From Chrysopilus asiliformis (Eukaryota; Arthropoda; Insecta; Diptera; Rhagionidae): a stretch of 64,000 bases of DNA. The stretch lies in assembly GCA_964034945.1 (NCBI GenBank), contig OZ035961.1, positions 1,591,501-1,655,500 of the forward strand, in the 5' to 3' direction. The position numbers and the translations under genes are program-made. The notes under the pieces are model-generated. The model worked only from the letters and a program-made list of their open reading frames with translations. It did no database searches and was not told where the DNA came from. Position 1 is the stretch's first letter, and the number at the start of each line of letters is the position of its first letter. Positions 22,707 to 33,488 of the stretch are shown piece after piece.

Positions 22707-22930
22707 AACACGTTCGTGACATTTGCTTTTTCAACTTTTTTTACATTTGGACATCGTGTACCACAGGTGGTACACTAGCGATTTGTTTTCTGGCGGTTGT
22801 GCGCCATCGGTGGTACACGGTGCGTGTTTTTATATTACTTCCACAAAAAAACTACCGCACTATTTACTCGCGCGGTTTTAAAAAAACTGTACATGTACCA
22901 CCAGTGGTACACGATGTCACGAACGTGTTG
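22707..22930. mobile_element. piggyBac-like MITE, copy B (inverted relative to copy A)
   Basis: Left TTAA followed by CACGTTCGTGACA; right TGTCACGAACGTG followed by TTGA, one base away from TTAA. The inner blocks match copy A at 3113-3333 in reverse order. Diverged by small indels. No transposase. Confidence 0.75.
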
Positions 22931-23194
22931 ATGTAGTTAAGTATTATTTTCCCCCTGTAAAAAAATGAACAGCCCCCAAAGAATTAAAAGAATAATGTCG
23001 ATTTTCACGAAATATTTAGCAATCCCTAAACCGAGTTAGCGGCAATTCGATTCTATTTGCTATTGTGAAAAAAAATTGCTCAAGTCTACACTGAATGGAA
23101 ATTTGCAGCTCTCAAATGTTCTTTTCCTTTTACATTTTTAGTTTTTCCTCGATGACAAAACTTTGTCATTCAAAATAAATGAAAATATTTTTAA
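22931..23194. other. Intergenic, nothing recognised
   Basis: Short AT-rich stretch without features. Confidence 0.5.
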
Positions 23195-23528
23195 CTAGTT
23201 TGCATACCCGTCGTTGCCGGGTTGAGTTTTTTCAAATTTTTATTTTTTTTGTGATGGTCTATGTTGGAGTTAAACTTCAGGCCAATCGGCTCGGTAGTTT
23301 CCCCGCGAAAGGGTAACATAGTGCAAAAACTAATTTTCGAGATCAATTTACCCCCTCCCCTTACTCCCCCCACCCCTCGCGCTACTTTTCCGTATGTTTA
23401 TGTTGGAACCAGAACTACCACAGACACTCATGCCAAATTTCAAGTCAATCGGTTCAGCGGTTTTTGCGTGAAAGAGGAACAGACAGACAGACAGACAGAC
23501 ACCAACTCATTTTTATATATTAGTATGA
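23195..23528 (-). mobile_element. Helitron-like element, copy 4
   Basis: Minus-strand copy with the TCATACTAATATAT start, GTCT microsatellite, one inner module, ACCCG/CGGGT hairpin and CTAG end, bounded by A and T. Close in sequence to copies 1, 3, 5 and 6. Confidence 0.75.
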
Positions 23529-24214
23529 TTTTTTTCCATTTTTTCACTGAATTAAAATCGTGCACTTTTAACGGAAAAACTTTATCATTTCAGTTTTCAT
23601 AGAACGCGAATTGACCCCCCTAACAGAGACGTAGCCAAAGATGAGGGCGAAAAGGGTCAGAGAAAAAAAACACACTTTAACTTTCGTACGCACTGGTTTC
23701 CCTCCCGGCACCTCTGGTTACGTCACTGCCCTAAATTGTATTTATTATGAATGATATTTTTGTCATAAAAAAATACATTTTTTAAATAAACTGTCAATTA
23801 GAAACACTTGCCAAGGCATCCCCACTCTTGTTAAAAATAATGTTTTCATAATAGCAATAATAATGATGAAGATGATAATAGTAGCAGTAATAATAGTTAA
23901 TAATAATACAGGCTCTTTCATTTTTCTTACTGAAATAATAAAACTTTTTTTTTATTATTATTATTACTTATTTTTTCATTTCCTTTTTTTTGTTTAATCG
24001 TTAATATCTTAGATTACCATTATAATTAGATTATAATTTAAAAACTGCCTAATAAAATTTTTATATTTTCTCACGATTTTTCTCTTTCTTTCGCTTTCTT
24101 TCTGTATCTCTCATATCTCATCGGTTTTTGTTTTTCTGTTTCTTTTTTCATTCTTGTTTGAATTTTTAACATTTACTTAGGATTTAATTATCATTTAAAT
24201 AAATTTTCGTACAA
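23529..24214. other. Intergenic; likely 3' UTR of WDR20 at its right side
   Basis: Contains an AAT/GAT-rich run (about 23840-23970) and AT-rich sequence leading to the WDR20 stop at 24215. The right part is probably WDR20 3' UTR, being just downstream of the stop on the minus strand. I could not pick one poly(A) signal over others. Confidence 0.4.
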
Positions 24215-27200
24215 CTAGACAACTGTTCCACCTGGGGGCGCGCTTGGGCTGGGCGACATATGTTGAGGAACATTCTGAAATTTTTAATTGCGTTATTAAA
24301 ATAAAATTTTATTTGTTAATAGAATTTGAGTATAAGGGTCTGTCCATAGAATACGTTACGCTAATTTTTAGCCTTTCAACCCCATTATCAAGCTTTTTCG
24401 TGATTTTTTGAATGGAGCTTAAGCCCTCACACTATCACCCCCAACCATCCCTGAAAGTGTGACGTTTTTTATGGACAGCCCCTAACAATGAATGTACATA
24501 ACATTGTTGGATTTTAACACTAGAATGTGGACCCTTGTCATGTTTAAATACTTTGTATACGTTTTAAAAACACAAAAACAAAAAAAAATCCGAAAATCAG
24601 GGCACCAATCATGTATTCCGACGCGTCTCTGTCTTTCGACTTCGACGCAGCTTTTAACTCTTGACTTCGCCATATCAGCAGCTTGAAATTTCGCGGAATC
24701 GTCACTATGAATCGAAACGTGATTCTGACTGTCATTCTAGGAAATTTGAAGCTGCTGATATGGCGAATTCAAGAGTTAAAAGCTGCGTCGAAATCGAAAG
24801 ACAGAGACGCGTCGGAATATATGATTGGTGCCCAGTTTCAGATTACAAAATTTTGACATCAGATTCTCATCAGCGCCCACAAAAACCTCTACTGCAGATG
24901 ATCTTGAAAAAGAAGAAAAAAGAAATTTGTATTATTCACACAGGCCTTCCAACATACCATCGGCCTGCGGATTTCGCATTCTGCTCGGTTTTCGACCTTG
25001 CGCTAAACCTATCTATTGGCACAGACAGCTCTGATGAAAATCGCTTCACAGATTCGGGAAATGTCTGAAGTAAAATTTTAGTGGGAACGAAATTTTTTCG
25101 CGGCTAGGTAAACTTTAGTGGGAACGAAATTTTTTTTGGACAAACTAATCTGAATGTAAATATATATATATATATATTAATATAGAATAAAATTAACTTA
25201 CTGAATATCCTGGCCGAGCCCAAGTGTAAATGAATCCATCTTGGCAAGCAGTCAGAAAGCAGTCTTCACGGAATATAAGCGCTGTTAATCGTTCATGAGC
25301 GATTTTTTTACACACCAATGGCTCCAATAGTGGACATTCATCGAATCGTGGACACGCGGGTGTTCCAATTAATTTCATTGGATCATAGGAAGAAATGGCA
25401 CTCGATTGAGATGATTTGGAATTTTTCAATGAATTAAGGCTACTATTGCCGCCACCCGCATCCGCATTATTAGCTGAATTACCATAGCTATTATTTAATG
25501 ATGTTGAATGATAGCTACCGCTCGATTTTGATAAACTAAACGCCTTCTTATGATGGTTATGCCGATTGTGATTATGATGATCGGATGATGATGATGATTT
25601 TCGATCGTTATTGAAACTGAAATTTGATAAACGTTGCGTTATGCTGTTGAATGCGGAGAAACCCGACGAATCGGATGATTTTGAACTGCCCGATGATGAT
25701 TTACCACCACCAGCTACGGTTGTTGCCGTCGTTGCCGTGATCGCTGATGTTGAATGATTCCCATCGATTATGGCCGTCGTCGTAAATTGCGTTGCCGCAG
25801 CGTCATTTTTGCTGCTCATTACACTATTGCCAATATTTAGATTTATGCAATTTGATTGTTTACTGTAATTGTTGTTTGCCTTATTACTATTACTAAGACT
25901 TGTATTCTTATGCAATGTGGCGGATTCATGATGTCCACTCGCTGCAACGCTACCAATGCCACCAACACCGCCGGCACCGTTACCGGCTCCGTTGCCGCTA
26001 TCATTCGATGACGATATTGTACAGTTTGCTGTGGAAAATTTACTAGAACTACTATTACTACTATTTTTACTGCTACTATTACAGCTATTATCCTCCTTGC
26101 CGCCAGAGCTATTCGAATTGGTTGTGACAATTGGCTTCAGTACCTTGACCTCATTTACTAACTCGCCATTTGGCTGTACACCAACTCCTCCACTTCCGCC
26201 CACCCCTACTCCACCAACGACGCTACTATCATTCAAACTATTCACCCGTTGTCGGATTGTTAGAGGATGCCGGAGTACATCCTCCGTTATATCCCAGAGG
26301 CACAGCTGAGTGTCCTGACTGACGGAACCTAAACGATAACTCGTTGCTAGTTTATCCTGTGCTGCTAAACTATCACGATACGAGGCAGAATTTGGACGAC
26401 GTGAACTATTCGCATTGTTGTAGTTCTTCTCGCAATCAAACAGCTCGTGGCTGTTCTCATTCGCACAAAAGCGATAGTCACCGATGGCATTCTCGTCGTC
26501 GGAGAAGTCTGGACCATCCCAATTCGTATACGACGTGGTATATGGATCGAATGCCACCACCGACACCCACGATCTATGCCCCTGGCCACGAGCAACGACT
26601 CGTCTCTCGTGTAGCGACCAAACCGTCACCAGATCATCCTCTCCACCAACTACGATGTATTTTCCGTCCGGTGACCAGCACACGCACAGAAATCCACCGA
26701 AATAGGAACGCGCTATTCCTAGCAAATCCATAGTGTCGTAGTGGAATACACGCAAAAAACCGTCCTGCGAAACCACAGCCAAATTCGAGCCACACGGCGA
26801 GAAACTAAACTCATTTATACTGCAATTCTCGGTACCGAATTCCCACTTGTACAGCGGATTCCTGGTCGATTTCGACTTACACGTAAGGATCGTATAGCCA
26901 TCGCCCATTTTGAATGGCTGATAGTTGGGTGAGGTCGGTGTGCACGGCAATTCCTCGTTGTACAGATACAAGTGTCCAGAAGCATGCGACGCCAGAAATA
27001 AATTCGGCGATCCGGGAAGCCATTTCAGGCATGTCACCTTCGTCTTATCAATGAGCCTCTGTAAAATGAGAAACGTTTTGTATTTTTTACTCGCTGAAAT
27101 TTATAAAAAAAAACCACCTCTTCATTGTACAATTTCCCGGTTTCACGACGTCCCGGCTGCACTAGCTGTATTTGCCCGGTGGTGAAACCAACTAAAAGTG

Positions 27201-30200
27201 GAGCCCCATCAATTGTTGCGCTCGCTGCGTTGAAATCATGGCAGCTAGGATTTGTCCCTTTGTATAATTTCTTGTCAATTGGCTTTGTTAGTTCCGAACC
27301 CTATGGAAAGTATTAAAAAAAATTATAATTATCCTGTGGCGTTTTCTTAGTTTTTCAATAACAACAAAAATCACAACAATTTTTGTTGTGATAACATTTT
27401 AGTAAAGAACATTGATAAAATATGTCCAGTTGACTCGTCTGTTCACTGAATGATCGACACTAACGGATTGTTCACACTTTTAGGGAGACGGGGAGAAAAG
27501 GCTGTGACATTGTGACCCCGATACTGAATATCATGCGAATAATTAAGAATAAGTGTAACGAGGGACGATGGAGTGTACGAAAAGCCTAAAATTAGGATGA
27601 CGTATTTATGGATAGCCCCCAAAGCATAGCGAATGAGTCCCGTTACCAGAATTGCGTATTTTTTAGAGACAGCCAAACCAATTCGGACGTTTTTCCTTCT
27701 ACAATAGGTTTATATTTGCTTAGTCTTTATTTGTTCCGTTCTCATTTGCTTTTTTCAAAGAAAATTCAAAGAAAAATCATTTATAGAAGGAAAAATGTTT
27801 GAATTTGTTTGGCTGTCTTTAAAAAGTCAAGCGATGCAGCGACGCACTTGATATGCTATAGTTTTGTTTTCTCGATAAAGGTAGGTGAAAATGGGCTGGG
27901 AGAAAAGGGAGAATACATGCTTCAAAATTAGCTGAAAAGTTCTCTATAAATCGTCCTTATACAATTAAGCTGAACTCGCACGGAATCAGAAAATTTGTCC
28001 GGCTAACACAGATTCATTTACAAAGGAAAATAAAATCATGGGACATTGAAAGGTGTGCGGCTTAGACAGGTATCCGACTTATCCAGGGTCTGGGTTATAT
28101 ACAGGTTTCACTGTAGCAGTCCCAGGCAAATGCAGAGCATAGCCCGAGGCAAACCCCATACAAACGAAACAGGTTTTTTGCAATTTTCTCGAAAACGATA
28201 AAACGATAGGTCATATTGAAAAATTTACACAGTTAAAATTGGTTTAGAACAGGATTTTACATAACTCATCCTTACATCAAAATCTCATACAAGTGGAATA
28301 CGTTTTTCCTGTCTTGTCGAAGACTGTGCATTATGTCGAAAAATTTACGAAGATGAAATGTGTTTAGAATATGATTTTACATAACCGTTCCATAAATCAA
28401 AATCGAATCGCACCACTCCCTTTTCATCTCTCCTACATAAATGAATTTTTTTAAATAAACATTTTGTCTGTCATCATATAGAGTATTATGACGATTGGCT
28501 CCTGGCAATTGTAGCTTTTCTTATGTTTTTTTTTACAATTTGCCTAAAAATCATGGCTAATGAGCGATTCGCATAATTTATTAATTAGGCTATCAAGTGG
28601 GCAATTAGCACAATTGAGCCGGAAAATTTTAGTTGAAGTGTCAATGACCCGTAATTTAACCACTTTATCGATAAACGTCACCCGTAAATCGTAAAATTCT
28701 TAGAAAGATTTAATGAAATCTTGTGAGAGAAAAAAAAAACCTTTGTTTCTTATCAATCGATGAGGTTTTAATGCGGGAACCGCAAATGCGAAATTTTTGA
28801 TTATCAATCAATAGATTTCAAGATTACTTTCAATTTTTGATTTCATATTTGAGGTGAAAGTTAAATTAGTGAAGAGAAAATATCTGTTACCCAGGTATGG
28901 ACTCGCATACGATGACCACTGATAGTGAGTGCCACACGTCAATTTTGTGGAACTCGGCAGGGCGGTATATTTCGATACCGGTTTGTGATGCCGAGTTCTA
29001 GTAAAAGACAAAAATTTAGCAATTTTTATACCCGTATGGTGAAACCAAAGGGTATACTAACTTTGCCTTACCGTTTGTAACGCCAAGATCCCGTCATCAC
29101 ACAAAAAAATGAATTTAAATGAGTGTTTAGAATGATAAAAAAAAGTTGAATTTAGCATGTCCGTCTGTCTGTGGCGCGGATTGCGGGCGCACGGATTGAG
29201 CTAGAGACTTGAAATTTTGCACAGATCCGTTTTTCGTAAAATGCGAGGCTAAGTTCGTTAATGGGCAAAAATTGACCATTAGGGGTACCCCCCATACGAA
29301 CGAAAACTTTTTTTTCTGAATATCTCAAAAACGGTGAATTTTATCAAAAAAGTCCAAGAACAAAAGTTATTTAGGATATGATTCTACATAAAACTCACAT
29401 ACATGAAAATCCGATTGGAATAAATTTTAAAAAATCTTATTGGAAAATTTGACTTCAAAGTGGAATTTTGATACAACTGTTCGCTGTTCACTTAAATCAC
29501 CATACGGGTTTTCAATAATTGCCAGATTGGCAATTATAGCTTTTGTTATGTTTATTGTCTTCAAATTTAGTCATGAAATATGCGTATATTACGAGAAAAT
29601 GGCAGAAAAACGAATTTGGCATTTTTGAAAAGCGGCAATTTTTGAGACACTTTCGGTTATTGAATTTCGTCCAAATGTTATTAGGATCGCCTCATTATGA
29701 ATCCGATTGTGCCAGCAAAATTTCATGATTCTAGCTCAAGTAGTTTTTTAAGAAATCGTGTCAGAAGACTGACAGACTGAACTGACAGACAGACAGACAG
29801 ACTGAACTGACAAACAGGAAGACATTTTTGTAATATTCTTGTTCCAATCGACCAGGACTTGCTTGGGCTTGGGAAATGTGTTTTAGTCAAAATTAAAAGG
29901 CCAACATTTTTCATGAATAGAATACTTTTTATACTATACTACATGAGGCCCTTGACTTACAACGTTTTTAGGCCGGTAAAATGTCGTGATTTTGCGTCGT
30001 ACGTCTAAGGATCATAAATTAAGAGGATACATATGCATAATTCGTATAAGAAAGTGAAAATTAAATATGAAAACCTAATAAAATTTGGAGTTTCTCAGTA
30101 CCGTAGACAGCCTTCGGATTTCTGGTCGACCTTGACATCTACGAACTAAAAACTCTAGCAGATTTACTTCAATCGAAGCAGAATACTTTCATCCATGAAA

Positions 30201-32236
30201 TTTATTGCGTCTCCCTTCAGCCAAAGAGCCGTACCTTCCATAAAATTTGTCTTCATTATTCCTTATCCTTCTTTCTTATTCAGATTAAAACCAATTTTTG
30301 GGATTACATATCTCGAAAACGGCTGGTTATATCGAAAAACCAACAAATTCTTACTAAGGTTTGTTTTAAAGATATCGTGCTAGAAAACTCGTCTCTGCCG
30401 ACGATTTACAGAAAAAATGAATATTTTTAGTTGGAATGTTACAAAACTTATACACATTGTCTATAAAAATAATAAGATTTATCTCCCATCCCATTTAAAA
30501 ACGACCATCAAATGATATAATTTTCCATTCGTTGCGAATGAAATGTACAAAACTTTATCAGTTTTTCCGCATTGTAGCATGTGGAGGAGAATGACTTTAA
30601 TTAGCAACATGACAATTTAAAACTATTAATAAACGTTTTTCTTAATTAATGAAATGCTGCGTCACATAAAACTATTTGCTTAATGATTAATGGGCCGATT
30701 TTTAAAAAGAAGTTTTTTTTTCGTAGATTTTCATTTTCTTTCCAGTGAATAGAAAAATTAAGTGCCAATAGATTCAAGTAGAATACAGATCTCATCTAGA
30801 AGAAGTTTCAATTCAATATTTCGATCAAAATACAAACACAATTCAGTGATTACAGAGGAAAATAGTCCGTCTCGATGGTTGGCTTCAATGAAAATAAACA
30901 AAAAGCGTTGAAATTATAGCAGAGACAGCGTATCTAAGTTGAAACGAGTGAAATATGATTAGTGAATGGGCATTTTATAGGAATTAGAATTGAAAAATTA
31001 GTATTACACGAAATATTAACGCAATTTCCCAACCAGTTGACATCGAATGGATGTGAACGATGTTTGGTGGAAAGGTTTTCGCAGGGACATGGGAATAGAC
31101 TTGATTGAACACTTGCTGAGATTATTAAATGATAGTTGGTAGCCGCCGCCGACTTCCTGCTCTCCTGGACCATCATCGCAAATCGACCGATAGGTCGCTT
31201 GCCATTCATGTGTGGTGATGGTCATCCAGTGTCGAGCGATGATTTCAAACAAGAGCAAATCGCAATGCAGCTGCTGAACCGAATAGAAGCGAAACTCGGA
31301 TACAAGTAAACCTGATGGCATCGGAAGATTGTGGCACTTGCAATTAACCCAAGTGGACTGGAATTATGTAAGCATGACGGCCAATCACTTGCAGTGCGGC
31401 GATATTTGTTATATCTCTCGCTAGATTGGCTGTGAGTCAAGTGCAATTGGACACTTTTGGGAAATCACACATCAAACGGATGCGGCGATGGAGCGAGTGA
31501 ATTTCGGGGGGGAAGCTGGGTGGACGGCGGAAGTTGGTTGTCGGCGGCACCATTAGACCTTCTGGTTAGATTAAACATGTTAGAAATTGATAAGATAAGT
31601 ACCAAAAACTCGATTAAAAACTCTTCTTCTTCGCTGGTCTGGCTGAGCCCGTGCTAAACTACTGGTTTTGTTGCAAAACTGAAATGGGGGAGAATTTATG
31701 TCTTTCCGGAGACCACTATTGGGACCACGTTTAACATCGGGATAATCAATTGTTGTATTGTTTTCATTTGGACGTGAAAGTGGGAAGGGATCGATTGGAA
31801 TCGCAATTGTATACTGTACCTTCTTCACTCCCCTATAGGCGTACACGTAGAGCTCCTTGCCAAAGTTAAAGCAGATGCGATCGCCCCCCAGTCCATTCGG
31901 GTCAGTTGGGCCGCCATGGATTTGTGAAACGCCACCCAGCCGGGACTCGATGGACGTTGAGACTCCGCTGAGACTCCCGCTGCCGCCAGAGCAGCCGCCG
32001 CTGCCACCTGTCAAAGTGTTATTGGGTCCAGACTGCTGCTGCTGCTGTTGTTGGCTAGAAACGCTCGGCAGCGAAACTATCGAGACGCGGACCTGCGGGG
32101 AGTTCTGGCTGTTGGTGTATCCTACTCGATTTGGCCGGGAATACTCTGAAAGGGTCATTAGTCGATACTGACCCTCCCTTGTTACGAACTGAGTCTTTAA
32201 ATCGTCCTTAACACTGGGATCTAGTTGAACCGACAT
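24215..32236 (-). CDS. WDR20: WDR20 homologue (4 exons, 838 aa)
   Basis: Exons 31820-32236, 27118-27300, 25202-27058 and 24215-24274, all in phase 0 with GT..AG ends; introns are 4519, 59 and 927 bp. WDR20 is a WD40 protein that, with WDR48/UAF1, binds and activates the deubiquitinases USP12 and USP46. The start at 32236 (MSVQLDPSVKDDLKTQF) leads into TREGQYRLMTLSEYSRPNRV, which matches the family N-terminus. A further in-frame ATG-like start lies upstream but would add unmatched residues. Conserved blades include SYFGGFLCVCWSPDGKYIV, GGEDDLVTVWSLHERRVVAR and GHRSWVSVVAFDPYTTSY. A Gln run sits in exon 1, and a Ser/Asn/Gly/Ala-rich insert of about 280 residues splits the propeller before the last blade (CKKIAHERLTALIF ... 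ACQDGFIYTWARPG). The tail is NVPQHMSPSPSAPPGGTVV. Confidence 0.95.
24335..24484. mobile_element. MITE of the GGGGCTGTCCATAAAA family in WDR20 intron 3
   Basis: Left AGGGTCTGTCCATAGAATAC, right (inverse) TAGGGGCTGTCCATAAAAAA, about 150 bp in all, both followed by CGT..CRC words. This type of end is widespread in insect genomes. More diverged copies lie at 27462-27622, 38511-38640, 39232-39392, 44446-44533 and near 49890-49980. Confidence 0.6.
24600..24833. repeat. 234-bp fold-back element in WDR20 intron 3
   Basis: Arms of about 94-96 bases: GGGCACCAATCATGTATTCC at the left and its inverse (GGAATATATGATTGGTGCCC) at the right, with shared CGACGCGTCTCTGTCTTTCG and AGCTGCTGATATGGCGAA blocks. The spacer is about 45 bases. 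Transcribed, it would form a very long hairpin. Confidence 0.75.
27462..27622. mobile_element. Diverged MITE of the GGGGCTGTCCATAAAA family
   Basis: The right end is clear: GACGTATTTATGGATAGCCC followed by CC. The left end is decayed but keeps CACACTTTTAGGGAG. Size and inner layout match the copy at 24335. Confidence 0.45.
28120..28545 (+). mobile_element. Decayed relative of the DINE-1-like repeat
   Basis: Shares in order with 29028 and 50789 the CCCCATACRAACGAAA block, the TCTCRAAAACG block, the ACATAACTC / CATCAAAATC block, and TGGCAATTGTAGCTTTTCTTATG. The 5' TATACCC part is not visible. Confidence 0.45.
29028..29760 (+). mobile_element. DINE-1-like (Helentron-type) repeat, copy 1
   Basis: Opens TATACCCGTATGGTGAAACC then AAAGGGTATACTAACTTTG, so the first 30 bases can fold (TATACCC with GGGTATA). 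It continues with CATGTCCGTCTGTCTGTGGC, TTGAAATTTTGCACAGAT and CATTAGGGGTACCCCCCATA. This is the layout of the fly INE-1/DINE-1 family: a TATACCC..GGGTATA start, then a GTCCGTCTGT run. The 3' end is not clear; similarity to copy 2 lasts to about 29560. Confidence 0.6.
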
Positions 32237-33488
32237 CGTGCAACTAAACAGACTTGGTTTCTTTTCGGTAAGCACATCTGAGAGACACAATTATGTAAAA
32301 CCAACCGAACCGATTTAATTCAATGTTTTTCTTGTCTTTTTCGCGAAAAGAGCCCCACAGCACAGACTTTCAGTTTTTTTTCGATTATGCGCAGACGAAG
32401 AAACTTTTAACAACAAAAATGACAACCAACTAGCGGTCCCACTGGCTGAAAATGGAACTACTGGAGTGTGATTGCCACATTGAGGGTATTTCGCTCTTGC
32501 ATCGCGAAAACGAATTCAAGTTAGTTTTTTACCCGATTTGTCGCAATTATACTATGTTAAAAGGATTTGATTTATCAAACGGAGATTAAAAAAAATATAT
32601 TTCTTAATTTTCAAAATTGGAATAAATTATTTCTATGGTAAAAACTTTTTAAGCACAAAAAACAAATTCTCGTGGTAAAAAGCGTTTTTTTTACGGATTT
32701 TTGAAAACATTAACTTTAAAAGTGTTCGTACTAACTAATTTTTAACGCAACATAAATTGTAAAAATACTACAAAAGAAAAATGCGCCGTAGGCCAAATCT
32801 TTTGAGATATACGCGCCGTTTGGAGAAAATCGTTGAAAAAATGCGCCGCGGGCGAAAGAAAAAGTATTTCACAGCTACTCCTGCCGAAGTAGAGTGTGTT
32901 TTGCAATATTTAGTGGTCGTCTTTTTTCTAGCATTTGATAAATTATGGTACGAAAGTTTAGTTTCCGGGACACAGGGCCAACACGCCTAAATTCGGGACT
33001 GCACAGCCAATCCGGGATGTATGGTCACCATACATAATATTGCATTTCTTTCAACCTCTTTAATCGAGACAGGAAATTGTCGGTCCCATCGATGTCCCGA
33101 TTCGGGAGGTTTCACTGTGCTTTCGTTTTTCTCTTAATAAATAAAAAACTACAATGTTACTTGAGGCACGGTTTTTGTCCTTTACTTCTCCCGATTCGCC
33201 CACAGCTTCACGAAATCCTTAACCAGCGCATCTAAGGAACCATATAAAAACTAAGCGGATATAGTAGGGTGGCTAGATTTTCATCACATTCCCCACATTT
33301 TTTTTAAAAAGTACAAATTTATTCCATAGTAACAATAAATATTATTAATCTCATTTTTAAAGACCATCTCCGAATCCGCATTCCTGGGAAAACACGACAT
33401 TCCAATTTAATACATGAATATATTTCTTTCTTTTTCGCAAAATTATGTGAATAAACAATTATAAATATCGTGAATAATGTTTCAAATA
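32237..33488. other. Region between WDR20 and the 583-aa gene
   Basis: Upstream of WDR20 (its promoter and 5' leader must lie just right of 32236) and downstream of the next minus-strand gene. A plus-strand Arg/Lys-rich frame starts at 32781 (MRRRPNLLRYTRRLEK) but has no support. A tiny terminal-exon-like frame is at 33182-33231. No mobile element recognised. Confidence 0.4.

Larger units (their letters stand above)
27301..31819. other. WDR20 intron 1 (4.5 kb)
   Basis: Holds a diverged MITE (27462-27622), one clear and one decayed DINE-1-like repeat (see separate entries), and otherwise AT-rich sequence. At 30930-31460 the composition is less AT-rich and both strands are open in places, but no frame has family or splice support. 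Confidence 0.45.

Noticed and set aside
25843..26733. Leu/Pro-rich and Arg/His-rich frames across the WDR20 exon
   Set aside because: They arise from the Ser/Asn codon repeats read in other frames.
30930..31460. Antisense frames in WDR20 intron 1
   Set aside because: Several overlapping frames, none dominant, no splice-site pairing and no recognised domain.
32781..32990. Arg/Lys-rich frame MRRRPNLLRYTRRLEK
   Set aside because: A short frame in intergenic DNA with GCGCCG-type repeats on either side; it resembles low-complexity sequence rather than a gene.
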